Origin: Verrucomicrobiaceae bacterium E54
Lineage (GTDB): Bacteria; Verrucomicrobiota; Verrucomicrobiia; Verrucomicrobiales; Akkermansiaceae
Assembly: GCA_022548915.1 (NCBI GenBank)
Contig: JAKZES010000018.1
Coordinates: 32,693 to 96,692, forward strand
Length of the DNA: 64,000 nucleotides
Reading direction: 5' to 3'
Part shown: piece by piece, positions 16,611 through 25,423 of the stretch
Layout: the number at the start of each line of letters is the position of its first letter
How positions within the stretch are numbered: position 1 is the stretch's first letter
Program-made: the position numbers and the translations under genes
The notes under the pieces: model-generated
What the model saw: the letters and a program-made list of their open reading frames with translations, nothing else
Databases searched by the model: none
What the model was told of the DNA's origin: nothing

Positions 16611-17179
16611 TGAATCCGGACGATCTGGACTCATCCTTCTTCAAGGCTCATCCTGTGGAGTGCGCCCGGCGCTTGATCGGGGCCGAGTTTCGCTGGGACG
16701 GCTGCGCCGGGAGAATAGTCGAGACCGAGGCCTACGCGGCCGAAGACGATCCGGCCTGCCACACGTTTTTCCGGCCGAGCGCCCGGTCTTTTGTCGAAGA
16801 GAAGCCACCCGGAGCGGCTTACGTCTACCTGAACTACGGCGTTCACTGGCTGTTCAACGTGCTGGTCAAGGGAGGTGAAGTCAGTGGTTTCGTCCTCTTC
16901 CGCGCGCTGGAGCCGATCGAGGGACTTTCGATGATGCAGACTAGAAGATCCCGGGTGAAAGAGGATGAATTGTGTTCGGGGCCCGGGAGGCTGACCCAGG
17001 CCCTCGGAATCTCGGGAGAGGCCCATGGGGCGGAGTTTCTGAGCCACGAGGCTCGTGGGATCAGGCTCGGGCAGCCCATGGAAGTCCTGAGCGGCCCCCG
17101 GATCGGGATTTCCCGAGGAACCGGGCTCCAATGGCGTTTCGGGGCACCGCGATGCCTCCACCTGAGCCGCCGGTTCTAA
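16610..17179 (+). CDS. DNA-3-methyladenine glycosylase (AAG/MPG family)
   Basis: 189 aa from ATG 16610, which overlaps the TGA of the Nif3-like gene. Family landmarks are RLIGAEFRWDGCAGRIVETEAYAAEDDPACH, YVYLNYGVHWLFNVLV and SGPGRLTQALGI. The Glu of VETEAY is the expected water-activating residue and the Tyr of YLNYG the intercalating residue. It excises alkylated purines such as 3-methyladenine and hypoxanthine to start base-excision repair. The length matches the bacterial family. Confidence 0.93.
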   Translation: MNPDDLDSSFFKAHPVECARRLIGAEFRWDGCAGRIVETEAYAAEDDPACHTFFRPSARSFVEEKPPGAAYVYLNYGVHWLFNVLVKGGEVSGFVLFRALEPIEGLSMMQTRRSRVKEDELCSGPGRLTQALGISGEAHGAEFLSHEARGIRLGQPMEVLSGPRIGISRGTGLQWRFGAPRCLHLSRRF

Positions 17180-17196
17180 CCCTTGGCAAGGGAGGC

Positions 17197-17270
17197 TGGT
17201 ACGGGCGACGGGAATCGAACCCGTATCTCAAGCTTGGGAAGCTCGCATTCTACCATTGAACTACGCCCGC
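17197..17270 (-). tRNA. tRNA-Gly (anticodon CCC)
   Basis: The 74-nt cloverleaf reads on the minus strand from 17270 with acceptor stem GCGGGCG/CGCCCGT (terminal G-T pair), D arm GTTCAATGGTAGAAT, anticodon loop TTCCCAA, T arm GGGTTCGATTCCCG and an encoded ACCA end. It is divergent from the second tRNA-Gly 140 nt away. Confidence 0.93.
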
Positions 17271-17410
17271 CTTGCACGAGGGCGATAGCGAGCGGCTCCG
17301 CCTCAAGCAACCGAAAAATGGGTCGGGATCGTTTCGTGCGCCCCTCCCAAAAAACCGAATTTATCCTTGCCGCTGCGAGCTTTGCGCTGTTTTCTTGTCG
17401 AAGTCCGAGC

Positions 17411-17484
17411 GCGGGTATAGCTTAGTGGTAAAGCTCCAGCCTTCCAAGCTGATTACGCGGGTTCGATTCCCGCTACCCGCTCCA
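17411..17484 (+). tRNA. tRNA-Gly (anticodon TCC)
   Basis: The 74-nt cloverleaf has acceptor GCGGGTA/TACCCGC, D arm AGCTTAGTGGTAAAGCT, anticodon stem-loop CCAGC-CTTCCAA-GCTGA, T arm CGGGTTCGATTCCCG and an encoded TCCA end. Together with the CCC isoacceptor it covers GGA and GGG codons. Confidence 0.95.
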
Positions 17485-17516
17485 ACGTCCCACGAAACCC
17501 CTCAGAAATTTCCGCA

Positions 17517-18122
17517 ATGAAGTTCCTACTCTCCATCGCCGCCGTTCTGCTGGCCACCAATTCGTATGGCAATGATGCTGCCGTGGACGACTGCTTGGAG
17601 CTGTCGGTCAAGGTTCGTCATCAGGTCAGCGCCAAGCCGTCACTCGTGCTCGAGATCGTGGAAAAGCAAATCGCAGCTTCGCCCGGATGCGCCTGCGAAA
17701 TCGTCAAGGCAGCGATCGAGGAAGTCTCCGCCGAAGCCGAGCTTGTCGGAGCCATTGTCGAGACCGCGGCGATGACCGCTCCCGAGCAAATGCGCCTGAT
17801 TGCCCAGTGCGCCCTTGCGGTGGCTCCTGACGCGCTGTCCGAAATTCAGGCGGTGATGATTCGCCTTGAGCCGTCCAGCGGTGAGGCGGGTCTCAGTGCC
17901 AAGAGCGCGAAGGGTCCCAAGCAACCGCTGCCGGACGTCAAACCCGCTTGGAACCCGCTGGACTTTCCGGGTCAGGGCATTGGCCCGAGCCCGGGAACCT
18001 GGTTTTTCAATCCCATCGACCCGGTGACTCCCATTCCTCCGGTCATCAATCCCCCGGTGGTCGAGCCCCCGGTCGGCACCCCGACCGACCCTGGCTCCCA
18101 GACAGAGATTCGTCCCCGTTGA
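17517..18122 (+). CDS. Secreted protein with Pro-rich C-terminus
   Basis: 201 aa. Signal peptide MKFLLSIAAVLLATNSYG; a helical domain with Cys residues (DDCLEL, SPGCACEIV, AQCALAV); then a Pro/Val-rich tail (PIPPVINPPVVEPPVG). It is directly upstream (52 nt) of the beta-barrel gene and may be co-transcribed from a promoter after tRNA-Gly. I recognise no named family. Context suggests a role in envelope or polysaccharide export. Confidence 0.7.
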   Translation: MKFLLSIAAVLLATNSYGNDAAVDDCLELSVKVRHQVSAKPSLVLEIVEKQIAASPGCACEIVKAAIEEVSAEAELVGAIVETAAMTAPEQMRLIAQCALAVAPDALSEIQAVMIRLEPSSGEAGLSAKSAKGPKQPLPDVKPAWNPLDFPGQGIGPSPGTWFFNPIDPVTPIPPVINPPVVEPPVGTPTDPGSQTEIRPR

Positions 18123-18174
18123 CCCTTAGCCCCACCCTGAAGACCTTCGCTGTTCCCCACCCCACCCCACTCTC

Positions 18175-19437
18175 ATGAAACGCTACCTTGCAACCGCCCT
18201 CCTTTCCGCGATCGGGGCGATTTCCGCCCAGGCCCAGGAGGGTCTCTATTACATCGGATCGGAGGCCCAGGAGCCACTCCCGCTCGAGTGGTCGCTTGGA
18301 ATCAACTTCACCTGGGATGACAACGTTACCCCGACGGCGATCGGCCTGGGGGCCAACGAGTCCGCCTTCAGCGTCAACCCGTACGTCGGTCTGTCGTTTG
18401 TGAACATCACGCCGCGCTCGACCTTGGATCTCTATGCCCGAGTCGGTGCCATCTACTATTTGGACGCTCCTTCCGCGATCGGAGCCGATGACCTGAATCC
18501 GCAATTCCGAATGGGCCTGAACTGGACGCATCGTTTCACCGAGCGTCTCCGGTTCACCAGCCGCAACTTCGCCGCCTACGAGTTGGAGCCGGACTACGCC
18601 TATGGTTTTGCGACCTCCCGGCAGAACGATGCCTATTTCCATTGGGGTACCACCAACGCGGTCGGCTTCCGCTGGACCGAGCGCTTGGCGACCTACACCG
18701 GGTTCGGAATCCGCGGGCTGGACTACGACAGCGCGGTGAACAACCAGGATCGCCTGATTTACGAGTTGTTCCACCAGTTCCGCTACCAGCTGACGCCGCA
18801 GACGGTGGCGACCTTTGATTATCGCTACTCACAAACCGAGGCGGATGGATTCGCCTCGGATTCATCCTCCCACTTCGTTCTTCTCGGGGTCGAGCATCGC
18901 TTCAGCCCGAACACGATCATCGTGGCCAAGGCGGGTGCCCAATTCCGCGAGTCCGACGCCCGCGCCGGCTCCAACGCGACCTCGCCCTTTGTCGAGCTTG
19001 CGCTCCGCTCGAATATCAACGACCAGTTTTCGATTCGCTCGTTCGTCCGTTACGGAATCGAGGACTACGACACCACCCGCATCATCGCGAATGGGGGAGC
19101 GGTCGGTCTCTACGACTTTGATGACCGGCGGACCCTTCGCGTTGGTATCCGCGGGAATTACGAATTCTCGCCCCGTTTGAGTGCTTTCACCGGAATCGAC
19201 TACATCCCTGCTGACTTTGGTGATGGCCGTCTGGTCGCGGTTCAGGCTGGTCTGCCCGCCTTGACCGCGAACGGAATCCGTGAGGACCTGTTCAACATTT
19301 ACGCCGGCGTCAATGTGCGGTTTACGGATCGAATCTACGGTTCGCTGTCCTACAACTTCACCACCGCCGATTCGGATTTTGTCGGACAGAGTTACGACCG
19401 GAACCGCGTCACGGTTGGTGTGCATGCCCAGTTCTGA
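18175..19437 (+). CDS. Outer-membrane beta-barrel protein (BBP2/GfcD-like)
   Basis: 420 aa. Signal peptide MKRYLATALLSAIGAISAQA; then amphipathic strands throughout (LEWSLGINFTWDDNVTP, RFTDRIYGSLSYNFTTADSDF) ending VTVGVHAQF, a typical C-terminal barrel strand with a terminal aromatic residue. Such barrels precede Wzc/Wza-like genes in exopolysaccharide clusters. It is followed by a strong terminator at 19500-19537, so it is a separate unit from the autokinase. Function inferred from neighbours. Confidence 0.8.
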   Translation: MKRYLATALLSAIGAISAQAQEGLYYIGSEAQEPLPLEWSLGINFTWDDNVTPTAIGLGANESAFSVNPYVGLSFVNITPRSTLDLYARVGAIYYLDAPSAIGADDLNPQFRMGLNWTHRFTERLRFTSRNFAAYELEPDYAYGFATSRQNDAYFHWGTTNAVGFRWTERLATYTGFGIRGLDYDSAVNNQDRLIYELFHQFRYQLTPQTVATFDYRYSQTEADGFASDSSSHFVLLGVEHRFSPNTIIVAKAGAQFRESDARAGSNATSPFVELALRSNINDQFSIRSFVRYGIEDYDTTRIIANGGAVGLYDFDDRRTLRVGIRGNYEFSPRLSAFTGIDYIPADFGDGRLVAVQAGLPALTANGIREDLFNIYAGVNVRFTDRIYGSLSYNFTTADSDFVGQSYDRNRVTVGVHAQF

Positions 19438-19499
19438 TTGCAGGCCTGATCGGCTCTGGCAGTTTTCTCCCTCGGTTTTTCAATCATAGATCCCTTTTC

Positions 19500-19537
19500 A
19501 ACCTCCCGCAGTGGTATTCTCCATTGCGGGAGGTTTT
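19500..19537 (+). terminator. Rho-independent terminator
   Basis: AACCTCCCGCA (19500-19510) pairs with TGCGGGAGGTT (19525-19535), extended inward by four more pairs to a hexanucleotide loop, and followed by TTCGTTT. It ends the beta-barrel transcript 62 nt after its stop. Confidence 0.85.
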
Positions 19538-19582
19538 CGTTTGAACCCCCTTCTTTCCAAGTCGATAAATCCCCGTCATCTC

Positions 19583-21739
19583 ATGAATTCCGAACAGAGC
19601 AACTCATCGGAGGTCGCCCTCCACGCGATTGACTACTGGCAAGTCATCAAGAACCGCTACGGCATCATTCTCCTGACCTTCCTGCTCGTCTTCATGACCG
19701 CCCTCGTCATCACCTATGTGATGCCGAAACGGTACGAGTCTTCGGCGACCATTCAGGTCCGCCCGAATCTTCCCTCGGTCCAGGTTCTCCCCGGCTACGT
19801 CTCCCATGATCCGACCGCCGGCAGCGCGACCTTCTTCCCGACCGAGTTCGAGGTGATCAAGTCACAGAAAACCCTCGATATCGTCGTCGACAAACTCGAT
19901 CTCATCAATCACTGGAGTGCGGATCGTGAGACGTGCCGGGCGCGACTCCAAGGCATCATTGGTGCGCAGAATATTCGTGGCACCGACCTCATCGAAATCA
20001 AGGTTCGGACCTCGAACCCGGCCGATGCCAGGATGATCGCGGAAACGGTGTCGGATGCTTACCGAGAGCGGCGAAAAGTTCTTGAGAATAAACGGTCGGA
20101 TCGGGCAATGGCCGAACTACGGGAGGCGGTGCGCTCGCAGGAGGATCTGGTGGAGGAGAAACGCAAGGTTCTCACTCAGTTGATCCGGAACGAAGGAGTG
20201 ATCTACAGTCGAGGATCAGGGGACGAGGGGGGCTACACTGAAGAGCGGCAGGCTCTCAGTGCCGCGCAACGATACGCCGAGCTCGAATCCGAAAAGATCA
20301 AGCTGGAGAGCCAGATCGACACCTTGCTTCGCTACGATGGTGAACAATTGATCACCTACGCGGCCGGGCTGAATTTGCCCGAGAATATCATCAAGACTTT
20401 GCATCCGCGCTGGCTCGAGGCGAGAAGGGAAATTGCAGCCGCCAAGCTCGGAGGACTCGGAGAGAACCACCCGACCGTCAAGCAGCAGAGCAAGATGATC
20501 GAGGGCTTGAACCGGGACCTCGAGGAGGGCGTGGTGGCCCTTCGGGAAACCCTGAGGGCTCAGCTTGAACTGGTGTCCGAGCAGGCCGAGCGGCTCCGGA
20601 TCAAGAAGGACAAGGAGGAAGCGGAGGCGGTCACGCACGGCATCGCGCGCTACAGCTTCGATGACGCGAAAGCCGATTTCGAGACCGCCCAGGAATTGCT
20701 CGAGAAACTCAAGGTGAAGTTGATCAGCGAGGAAATGCAGCGCCGGATCTCCGAGGACCCGGTTGTGGTCCACGCCGATCCTGTCGAATCGCAGAGCCCG
20801 GTGAGTCCGAATGTGAAGCTCAACCTCGCGCTCGGAGCGGTGGTGGGCCTCGTGTTTGGCATCGGCATCGCCTTCTTCCTCGAATACCTCGACACCTCGG
20901 TGAAGACGCTCGAGGACGTCGAGAAATACCTTCAGGTTCCCGTGCTCGCCGTGATTCCGAAGGAGGTCGGGATTCTCTACAAGCAGAGCGGGATGAGTCC
21001 GGATGCGGAAGCCTACCGAATACTTCGAACCAACATCGAGTTCAACCGGAAGAACCCCGAGGACAACTCGATCACCGTCGTTTCGGGTGGAGCCGGTGAG
21101 GGCAAGTCGACCACCCTGGTCAACCTCGCCTACATCTGTGCGCAGGGGGGGTACACCACGTTGATGATCGACGCCGACCTTCGCCGCCCCCGTCTCCACA
21201 CCTTCTTCGACATCAACAACTCGGTTGGCCTCACCAACTACCTGACGACCGACCTGATGCTTGAGGACGTCATTCTCCAGACGCCGGTCGACAACCTCTA
21301 CTTCATGCCGTCGGGGATCCTGCCGGCCGACGCGGCGGGCATCCTGAACTCCCGCCGGATGTCCGAGCTGATCCAGGATGTGAAGCAACGCTTCGACCTC
21401 GTCCTCATCGACTCCCCGCCGATCCTCGGCGTAAGCGATGCGTCCGTGCTCGCGAGCGAAGTCGACCTCACCATGGTCGTCATTCAGCACCGCAAGCTTC
21501 CCCGCAACATGCTCCTGCGGGTCAAGTCGGCGGTCGAGAATGTCGGAGGCCACGTCATCGGCGTCGTGCTGAACAACGTGGATGTCCGCAGCGACAGCCA
21601 GTATCAGTACTACACGAGCTACTACACCTACTACGCCCCGAGCGACGCGCCGGCACCGGCGGCCAAACCCGCGAAGAAGTCGGCGGAGTCGGCGGCGGTC
21701 GCGGAGAAGCCGGTGTCGACGCAGGACGACCTCTATTGA
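19583..21739 (+). CDS. Polysaccharide biosynthesis tyrosine autokinase (Wzc/CpsCD-like)
   Basis: 718 aa from ATG 19583. A Wzz-type N-terminus has TM1 around residues 25-50. A long periplasmic coiled coil (about 140-390) leads to TM2 around 412-436. A cytoplasmic BY-kinase domain follows: Walker A GGAGEGKSTT near 503-512, Walker A' MIDADLRRP, Walker B VLIDSPP. The C-terminus has a cluster of about nine tyrosines (SQYQYYTSYYTYY), the expected autophosphorylation tail. It regulates chain length and export of an extracellular polysaccharide. It is followed 32 nt later by the Wza-like gene. Confidence 0.93.
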   Translation: MNSEQSNSSEVALHAIDYWQVIKNRYGIILLTFLLVFMTALVITYVMPKRYESSATIQVRPNLPSVQVLPGYVSHDPTAGSATFFPTEFEVIKSQKTLDIVVDKLDLINHWSADRETCRARLQGIIGAQNIRGTDLIEIKVRTSNPADARMIAETVSDAYRERRKVLENKRSDRAMAELREAVRSQEDLVEEKRKVLTQLIRNEGVIYSRGSGDEGGYTEERQALSAAQRYAELESEKIKLESQIDTLLRYDGEQLITYAAGLNLPENIIKTLHPRWLEARREIAAAKLGGLGENHPTVKQQSKMIEGLNRDLEEGVVALRETLRAQLELVSEQAERLRIKKDKEEAEAVTHGIARYSFDDAKADFETAQELLEKLKVKLISEEMQRRISEDPVVVHADPVESQSPVSPNVKLNLALGAVVGLVFGIGIAFFLEYLDTSVKTLEDVEKYLQVPVLAVIPKEVGILYKQSGMSPDAEAYRILRTNIEFNRKNPEDNSITVVSGGAGEGKSTTLVNLAYICAQGGYTTLMIDADLRRPRLHTFFDINNSVGLTNYLTTDLMLEDVILQTPVDNLYFMPSGILPADAAGILNSRRMSELIQDVKQRFDLVLIDSPPILGVSDASVLASEVDLTMVVIQHRKLPRNMLLRVKSAVENVGGHVIGVVLNNVDVRSDSQYQYYTSYYTYYAPSDAPAPAAKPAKKSAESAAVAEKPVSTQDDLY

Positions 21740-21771
21740 CAGCCCGGGCATCACAAGTGACCTTCGGAACC

Positions 21772-22335
21772 ATGAAGACGATTCATTTGATCCTGTTGGG
21801 ACTCCTCTCCCTGATCGGCTATGCCGCAGGCCAGACGACCATCGAGGCGGGTCGGGCGATCGAAATCCGGATTCAGGGAGTCCCGAGCGAAGAAATGAGC
21901 CGGGTGAACAACACCTATCCGGTCTCCGAAGGGGGTTACATCCGGATGCCCTTCATCGGCAACGTGCGGGCGGCGGGGATGAGTCCGAATGCCCTGGCGA
22001 ACAGCATCGAGTCCCGATACCGGGCGGCGAAGATCTACACGGATCCGACGGTTCAGGTCTTTGCGTCCAGCGACGAAACCGTCGCGGAATACACGGTCAC
22101 GGTGGGAGGTTACGTCCGGAGTCCCGGGCAAAAGCGTTACACCCGCGGGTTGAACCTCTACGATGCGATCCAGGCGGCGGGCGGGGCCAATGAGTTTGGA
22201 AGCTTGTATCGGGTGAAGCTCATCCGGGACGGGAACCTCCGGCAATACAACGTCAAGGAAACCGAAGCGAAGGGGGTTCTTCTCAAGCCGAACGACACCA
22301 TCGAGGTTCCCCAGAAGAATCTTTTCGGGCGCTGA
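21772..22335 (+). CDS. Polysaccharide export protein with SLBB domain (Wza-like)
   Basis: 187 aa from ATG 21772 with signal peptide MKTIHLILLGLLSLIGYAAG. A Poly_export domain (IRIQGVPSEEMSRVNNTYPVSEGGYIRMPFIG) is followed by one SLBB domain (YTVTVGGYVRSPGQKRY, LNLYDAIQAAGGANEFG). No lipobox Cys is visible. It is about half the size of E. coli Wza, with one SLBB domain. It should form the periplasmic/outer-membrane exit of the polysaccharide system with the autokinase. Confidence 0.9.
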   Translation: MKTIHLILLGLLSLIGYAAGQTTIEAGRAIEIRIQGVPSEEMSRVNNTYPVSEGGYIRMPFIGNVRAAGMSPNALANSIESRYRAAKIYTDPTVQVFASSDETVAEYTVTVGGYVRSPGQKRYTRGLNLYDAIQAAGGANEFGSLYRVKLIRDGNLRQYNVKETEAKGVLLKPNDTIEVPQKNLFGR

Positions 22336-22347
22336 TACCCGGGTGTG

Positions 22348-23082
22348 ATGAGCGTTCCAGGGTTGAGGACATGGCTGGTCTTGCTGGCGCTCGTCGTCGC
22401 GGTGCTGCCGTCCAGGGCGGTCGAACCACCGGAGGAGCTTCTCAAGGAGCTGTCATCCGAGCATTACCCGCAGCGCATCAAGGCACAGCGTGCTTTGGAG
22501 GACTGGGCGGCGGAAGCGGGCGACGAAGGGCTGGGTTGGCTTCTTGAAACGAGCAGCGCCCACGACGAACCCGAAGTGCGGAACCGGGTGTTCGAAGTCC
22601 TGAGAAGCCAGGTGATGTCGCAGCTCGACCGCGAACGTCCGGGTTTCATCGGAATCACCATGGTCGGCTTCCAGGTTGATCTGGAGGGGGAAAAGGTGCC
22701 TGCGGTTGCCATCACTTCGGTCCAGAAGGGCTCTCCGGCTGACCGGACCGGGTTGCGGGAGGGTGACCGGATTCTCGGCATCGATGGAGAGCGCTGGACC
22801 GAGGGAGACACGCCGGATCAGTTGGCCCGGAAGGTGGGTGGAATGAAGCCGGGAGAGGAGATCGAGTTGGAGGTCGCCAGGGAGGACGAGGTGAAAACCT
22901 TTGCCCTGAAGCTTGCGCCGCGTCCCTGGGCTGCGGGCGAATGGGGCGAACTTCGCCAGATGCGTGCCGTCCCGTTCGCGGGCAGGTTTTCTCTCGAAAA
23001 CGTGGAGAAGGAAGAGCGGGACAAGGCTTTCAGGGAATGGTTGCAGAAGCGGACGCCCGGACCGGGTGCCGGTGCCCGGTGA
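22348..23082 (+). CDS. Secreted PDZ-domain protein
   Basis: 244 aa from ATG 22348 (GTG 22345 is adjacent). The signal peptide ends near PSRAVE. Residues 25-95 look HEAT-like (LLKELSSEHYPQRIKAQRALEDW). A PDZ domain spans about 98-190 (GFIGITMVGFQVD, VQKGSPADRTGLREGDRILGIDGE). No protease triad is visible. It is 12 nt after the export gene and upstream of the Prc protease, so it may be an adaptor for proteolysis or export. Confidence 0.8.
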   Translation: MSVPGLRTWLVLLALVVAVLPSRAVEPPEELLKELSSEHYPQRIKAQRALEDWAAEAGDEGLGWLLETSSAHDEPEVRNRVFEVLRSQVMSQLDRERPGFIGITMVGFQVDLEGEKVPAVAITSVQKGSPADRTGLREGDRILGIDGERWTEGDTPDQLARKVGGMKPGEEIELEVAREDEVKTFALKLAPRPWAAGEWGELRQMRAVPFAGRFSLENVEKEERDKAFREWLQKRTPGPGAGAR

Positions 23083-23143
23083 TCGTCGAGGATTTGCGTT
23101 CGACTTTCGGCTGCCGTGTGCGAGGCTCCCGGTCTTTCAACGC

Positions 23144-25423
23144 GTGAATATCCGATCCATTCTCCAATCCTGGAGGCGCTCGAGAGTCGGCGTCGCCAGT
23201 CTCGTTGTGCTCGCCTCGGCGCAGGTTGCCTGCGCGCAGAAGACCGACTTCGACCAAGTCGGCTGCCAGATGGCGATCATGCTCCAGAACAGTCACTTCG
23301 ACCGTTCCCGGCAGCCGTTCCGGGCGCTGAGCGACGATTTTCTGGCGACCTACCTCAAGGACCTTGATTTCGGGCGGGTCTACTTCACGAAGGCGGACAT
23401 CGATCGTTTCGAGGAGGAGTATGGCGAGACCCTTTCGCAAATGCTTCTCGAGCGGGACAGCATGCGGGCGGCGGAGGACATCTATGAGACTTTCGTGGAG
23501 CGGGTTGAGGCGCGGGTCGCCGAGGCCAAGCGACTGCTGAAGGAAGGGGAGTTCGATTTCGACGCGGAGGAGACGGTGAAGCGGAGCCGCGAGGAGGCAC
23601 CGTGGCCGGAGGACGAAAAGGAGGCGATGGAGATCTGGCGGAAGCAGATCAAGGAGGCGCTGCTTTCGGAAACCCTGCGCCGGGAGATGGTGATCAAGCT
23701 CGCCAAGGAGCAGGGGAAGGAGGAGCTGTTCGCCGATGAACGATCGCCGGAAGAAAAGATCCTGCTCCGCTACGAACGCTTTCTGCGGAGCGTTCAGGAC
23801 GTCGACAGTGATGACATCGCCGCGTATTTCCTCAGCGCCGTCGCGAAGACCTTCGATCCCCACACCGACTACCTGAGCTTCAAGCAGATGGAGCGGTTTC
23901 GTGACGGGATGCGCAACCAGTTGGTCGGCATCGGGGCGCTGCTCCAGGCCGAGGAGGACGGCGCGACCAAGATCATGGGCATCGTGCTCAACGGTCCGGC
24001 GGATCGCCAGGGGGACCTGGAGCTGAACGACCGCGTGGTGGCCGTCGACCCGCTGAACTCGGGAAAGCCCGAGGACATGGTCGACATCATGTTCATGAAG
24101 ATCGACAAGGTGGTCGATCTGATCCGTGGCAAGGAAGGGACGGAAGTGAGCCTCAAGGTGGAGCCGGCCGGGGGGGTGCCCGGCGAAACGAAGATCGTCG
24201 TGATCGAGCGAGGCAAGGTCGAACTCAAGGACGAGCAGGCCTCCGCCGAGATCATTGAAACGACCGGCAATGACGGAGAACCGCAGCGACTGGGAGTGAT
24301 CAGGCTTCCCTCCTTCTATGCGGATTTCGATGGTGGCAGCACCCGTTGTTCGGTGGACGTGGAGCGCCTGCTGGAGCGCCTGATGCTCGAGAAGATCGAT
24401 GGATTGATGCTCGACCTGAGGGGCAACGGTGGCGGCGCCTTGGAGGAGGTCCGTCGCATGACCGGCTTCTTCACCAAGCGGCAGCCGGTCGTGCAGGTGA
24501 AAAACACCCTCGGGCAGGTGCAGGTGAAGGAGTCCGAGCACCGCCGCCCCTTGTATGACGGCCCGATGGTGGTGCTTACGGACAAGAGCAGCGCCTCGGC
24601 CAGTGAGATTCTTGCCGGCGCCCTTCAGGACCAGAACCGGGCGGTTGTGGTCGGAGAATCCTCGACCTTCGGGAAGGGCACGGTCCAGCAGCCGATGGAT
24701 ATCGGTCGGCAGATGCCGTTTTTCGCCAACCGCAACCGGGCCGGTACCCTCAAGGTGACCATTCAGAAGTTCTATCGTCCTTCCGGTTCCTCGACCCAGA
24801 ACCGGGGTGTGGTTCCGGATATCATTCTCCCCAGCCTCAGCGATGCGCTGGAAATCGGAGAGGGGTATCTCGATCACGCCCTCGATCACGACATCATCCG
24901 GCCTGCTCCCGACTTCGAACCGTTGGACAAGAAGCATCTCTTCATTCCGCGGCTGAAGGAGGAGAGCAGCGAACGCGTCAAGGAGTGCAAGGATTTTGCC
25001 TACATCATGGAGGATGTGATGAAGGAGAGAAACCGCCGTCGTGAGAACAGCGTGTCCCTCAACATCGGCACCCGCCGCGAGGAACTGGCCGAGGCCGATG
25101 AACGCCAGCACGAGCGTAACGCCGAGCGCCGCAAGCGCTTTGCCGAGGTCGCCGAAGCGGACAAGAAGGCGAAGAAGTTCTTCCGCCTGAGCCTCGATCA
25201 GGTCGAGAAGGAGGAGCCTCTCAAGGAGGTCGATCCTTCGCAGGACGCCCAGGACTACATGCGCCGGGCCGAGAACAAGACCGAGCAACTCGACGACACG
25301 CCGGAATGGCCGAGTAATCTCGATCCTTTCGAGCGCGAAGGGCTCGCAATCCTGGGTGACCTTGTGGAGATCACCCGCGATGCCCGCATGGCCGGGATGC
25401 TGAAGCCCTCGGGAGCCCGCTGA
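23144..25423 (+). CDS. prc: C-terminal processing (tail-specific) periplasmic protease Prc/Tsp
   Basis: 759 aa from GTG 23144, giving a signal peptide (VASLVVLASAQVACA). The order is Tsp N-terminal helical domain (about 40-260), PDZ (about 260-350), S41 peptidase, and a C-terminal DUF3340-like region (NSVSLNIGTRREELAEADERQ). The catalytic pair is in DKSSASASEILAGAL (Ser near 484) and STFGKGTVQ (Lys near 510). It degrades or trims periplasmic proteins from their C-terminus. Its stop overlaps the ATG of the YggS gene (TGATG). Confidence 0.93.
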   Translation: MNIRSILQSWRRSRVGVASLVVLASAQVACAQKTDFDQVGCQMAIMLQNSHFDRSRQPFRALSDDFLATYLKDLDFGRVYFTKADIDRFEEEYGETLSQMLLERDSMRAAEDIYETFVERVEARVAEAKRLLKEGEFDFDAEETVKRSREEAPWPEDEKEAMEIWRKQIKEALLSETLRREMVIKLAKEQGKEELFADERSPEEKILLRYERFLRSVQDVDSDDIAAYFLSAVAKTFDPHTDYLSFKQMERFRDGMRNQLVGIGALLQAEEDGATKIMGIVLNGPADRQGDLELNDRVVAVDPLNSGKPEDMVDIMFMKIDKVVDLIRGKEGTEVSLKVEPAGGVPGETKIVVIERGKVELKDEQASAEIIETTGNDGEPQRLGVIRLPSFYADFDGGSTRCSVDVERLLERLMLEKIDGLMLDLRGNGGGALEEVRRMTGFFTKRQPVVQVKNTLGQVQVKESEHRRPLYDGPMVVLTDKSSASASEILAGALQDQNRAVVVGESSTFGKGTVQQPMDIGRQMPFFANRNRAGTLKVTIQKFYRPSGSSTQNRGVVPDIILPSLSDALEIGEGYLDHALDHDIIRPAPDFEPLDKKHLFIPRLKEESSERVKECKDFAYIMEDVMKERNRRRENSVSLNIGTRREELAEADERQHERNAERRKRFAEVAEADKKAKKFFRLSLDQVEKEEPLKEVDPSQDAQDYMRRAENKTEQLDDTPEWPSNLDPFEREGLAILGDLVEITRDARMAGMLKPSGAR

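Noticed and set aside
19511..19582. Upstream extension of the autokinase frame
   Set aside because: It begins inside the terminator stem at 19500-19537. ATG 19583 fits the usual Wzz-type start.
23030..25288. Minus-strand open frame of 752 codons
   Set aside because: Mirror of the Prc/Tsp protease, whose S41 catalytic motifs are unmistakable.
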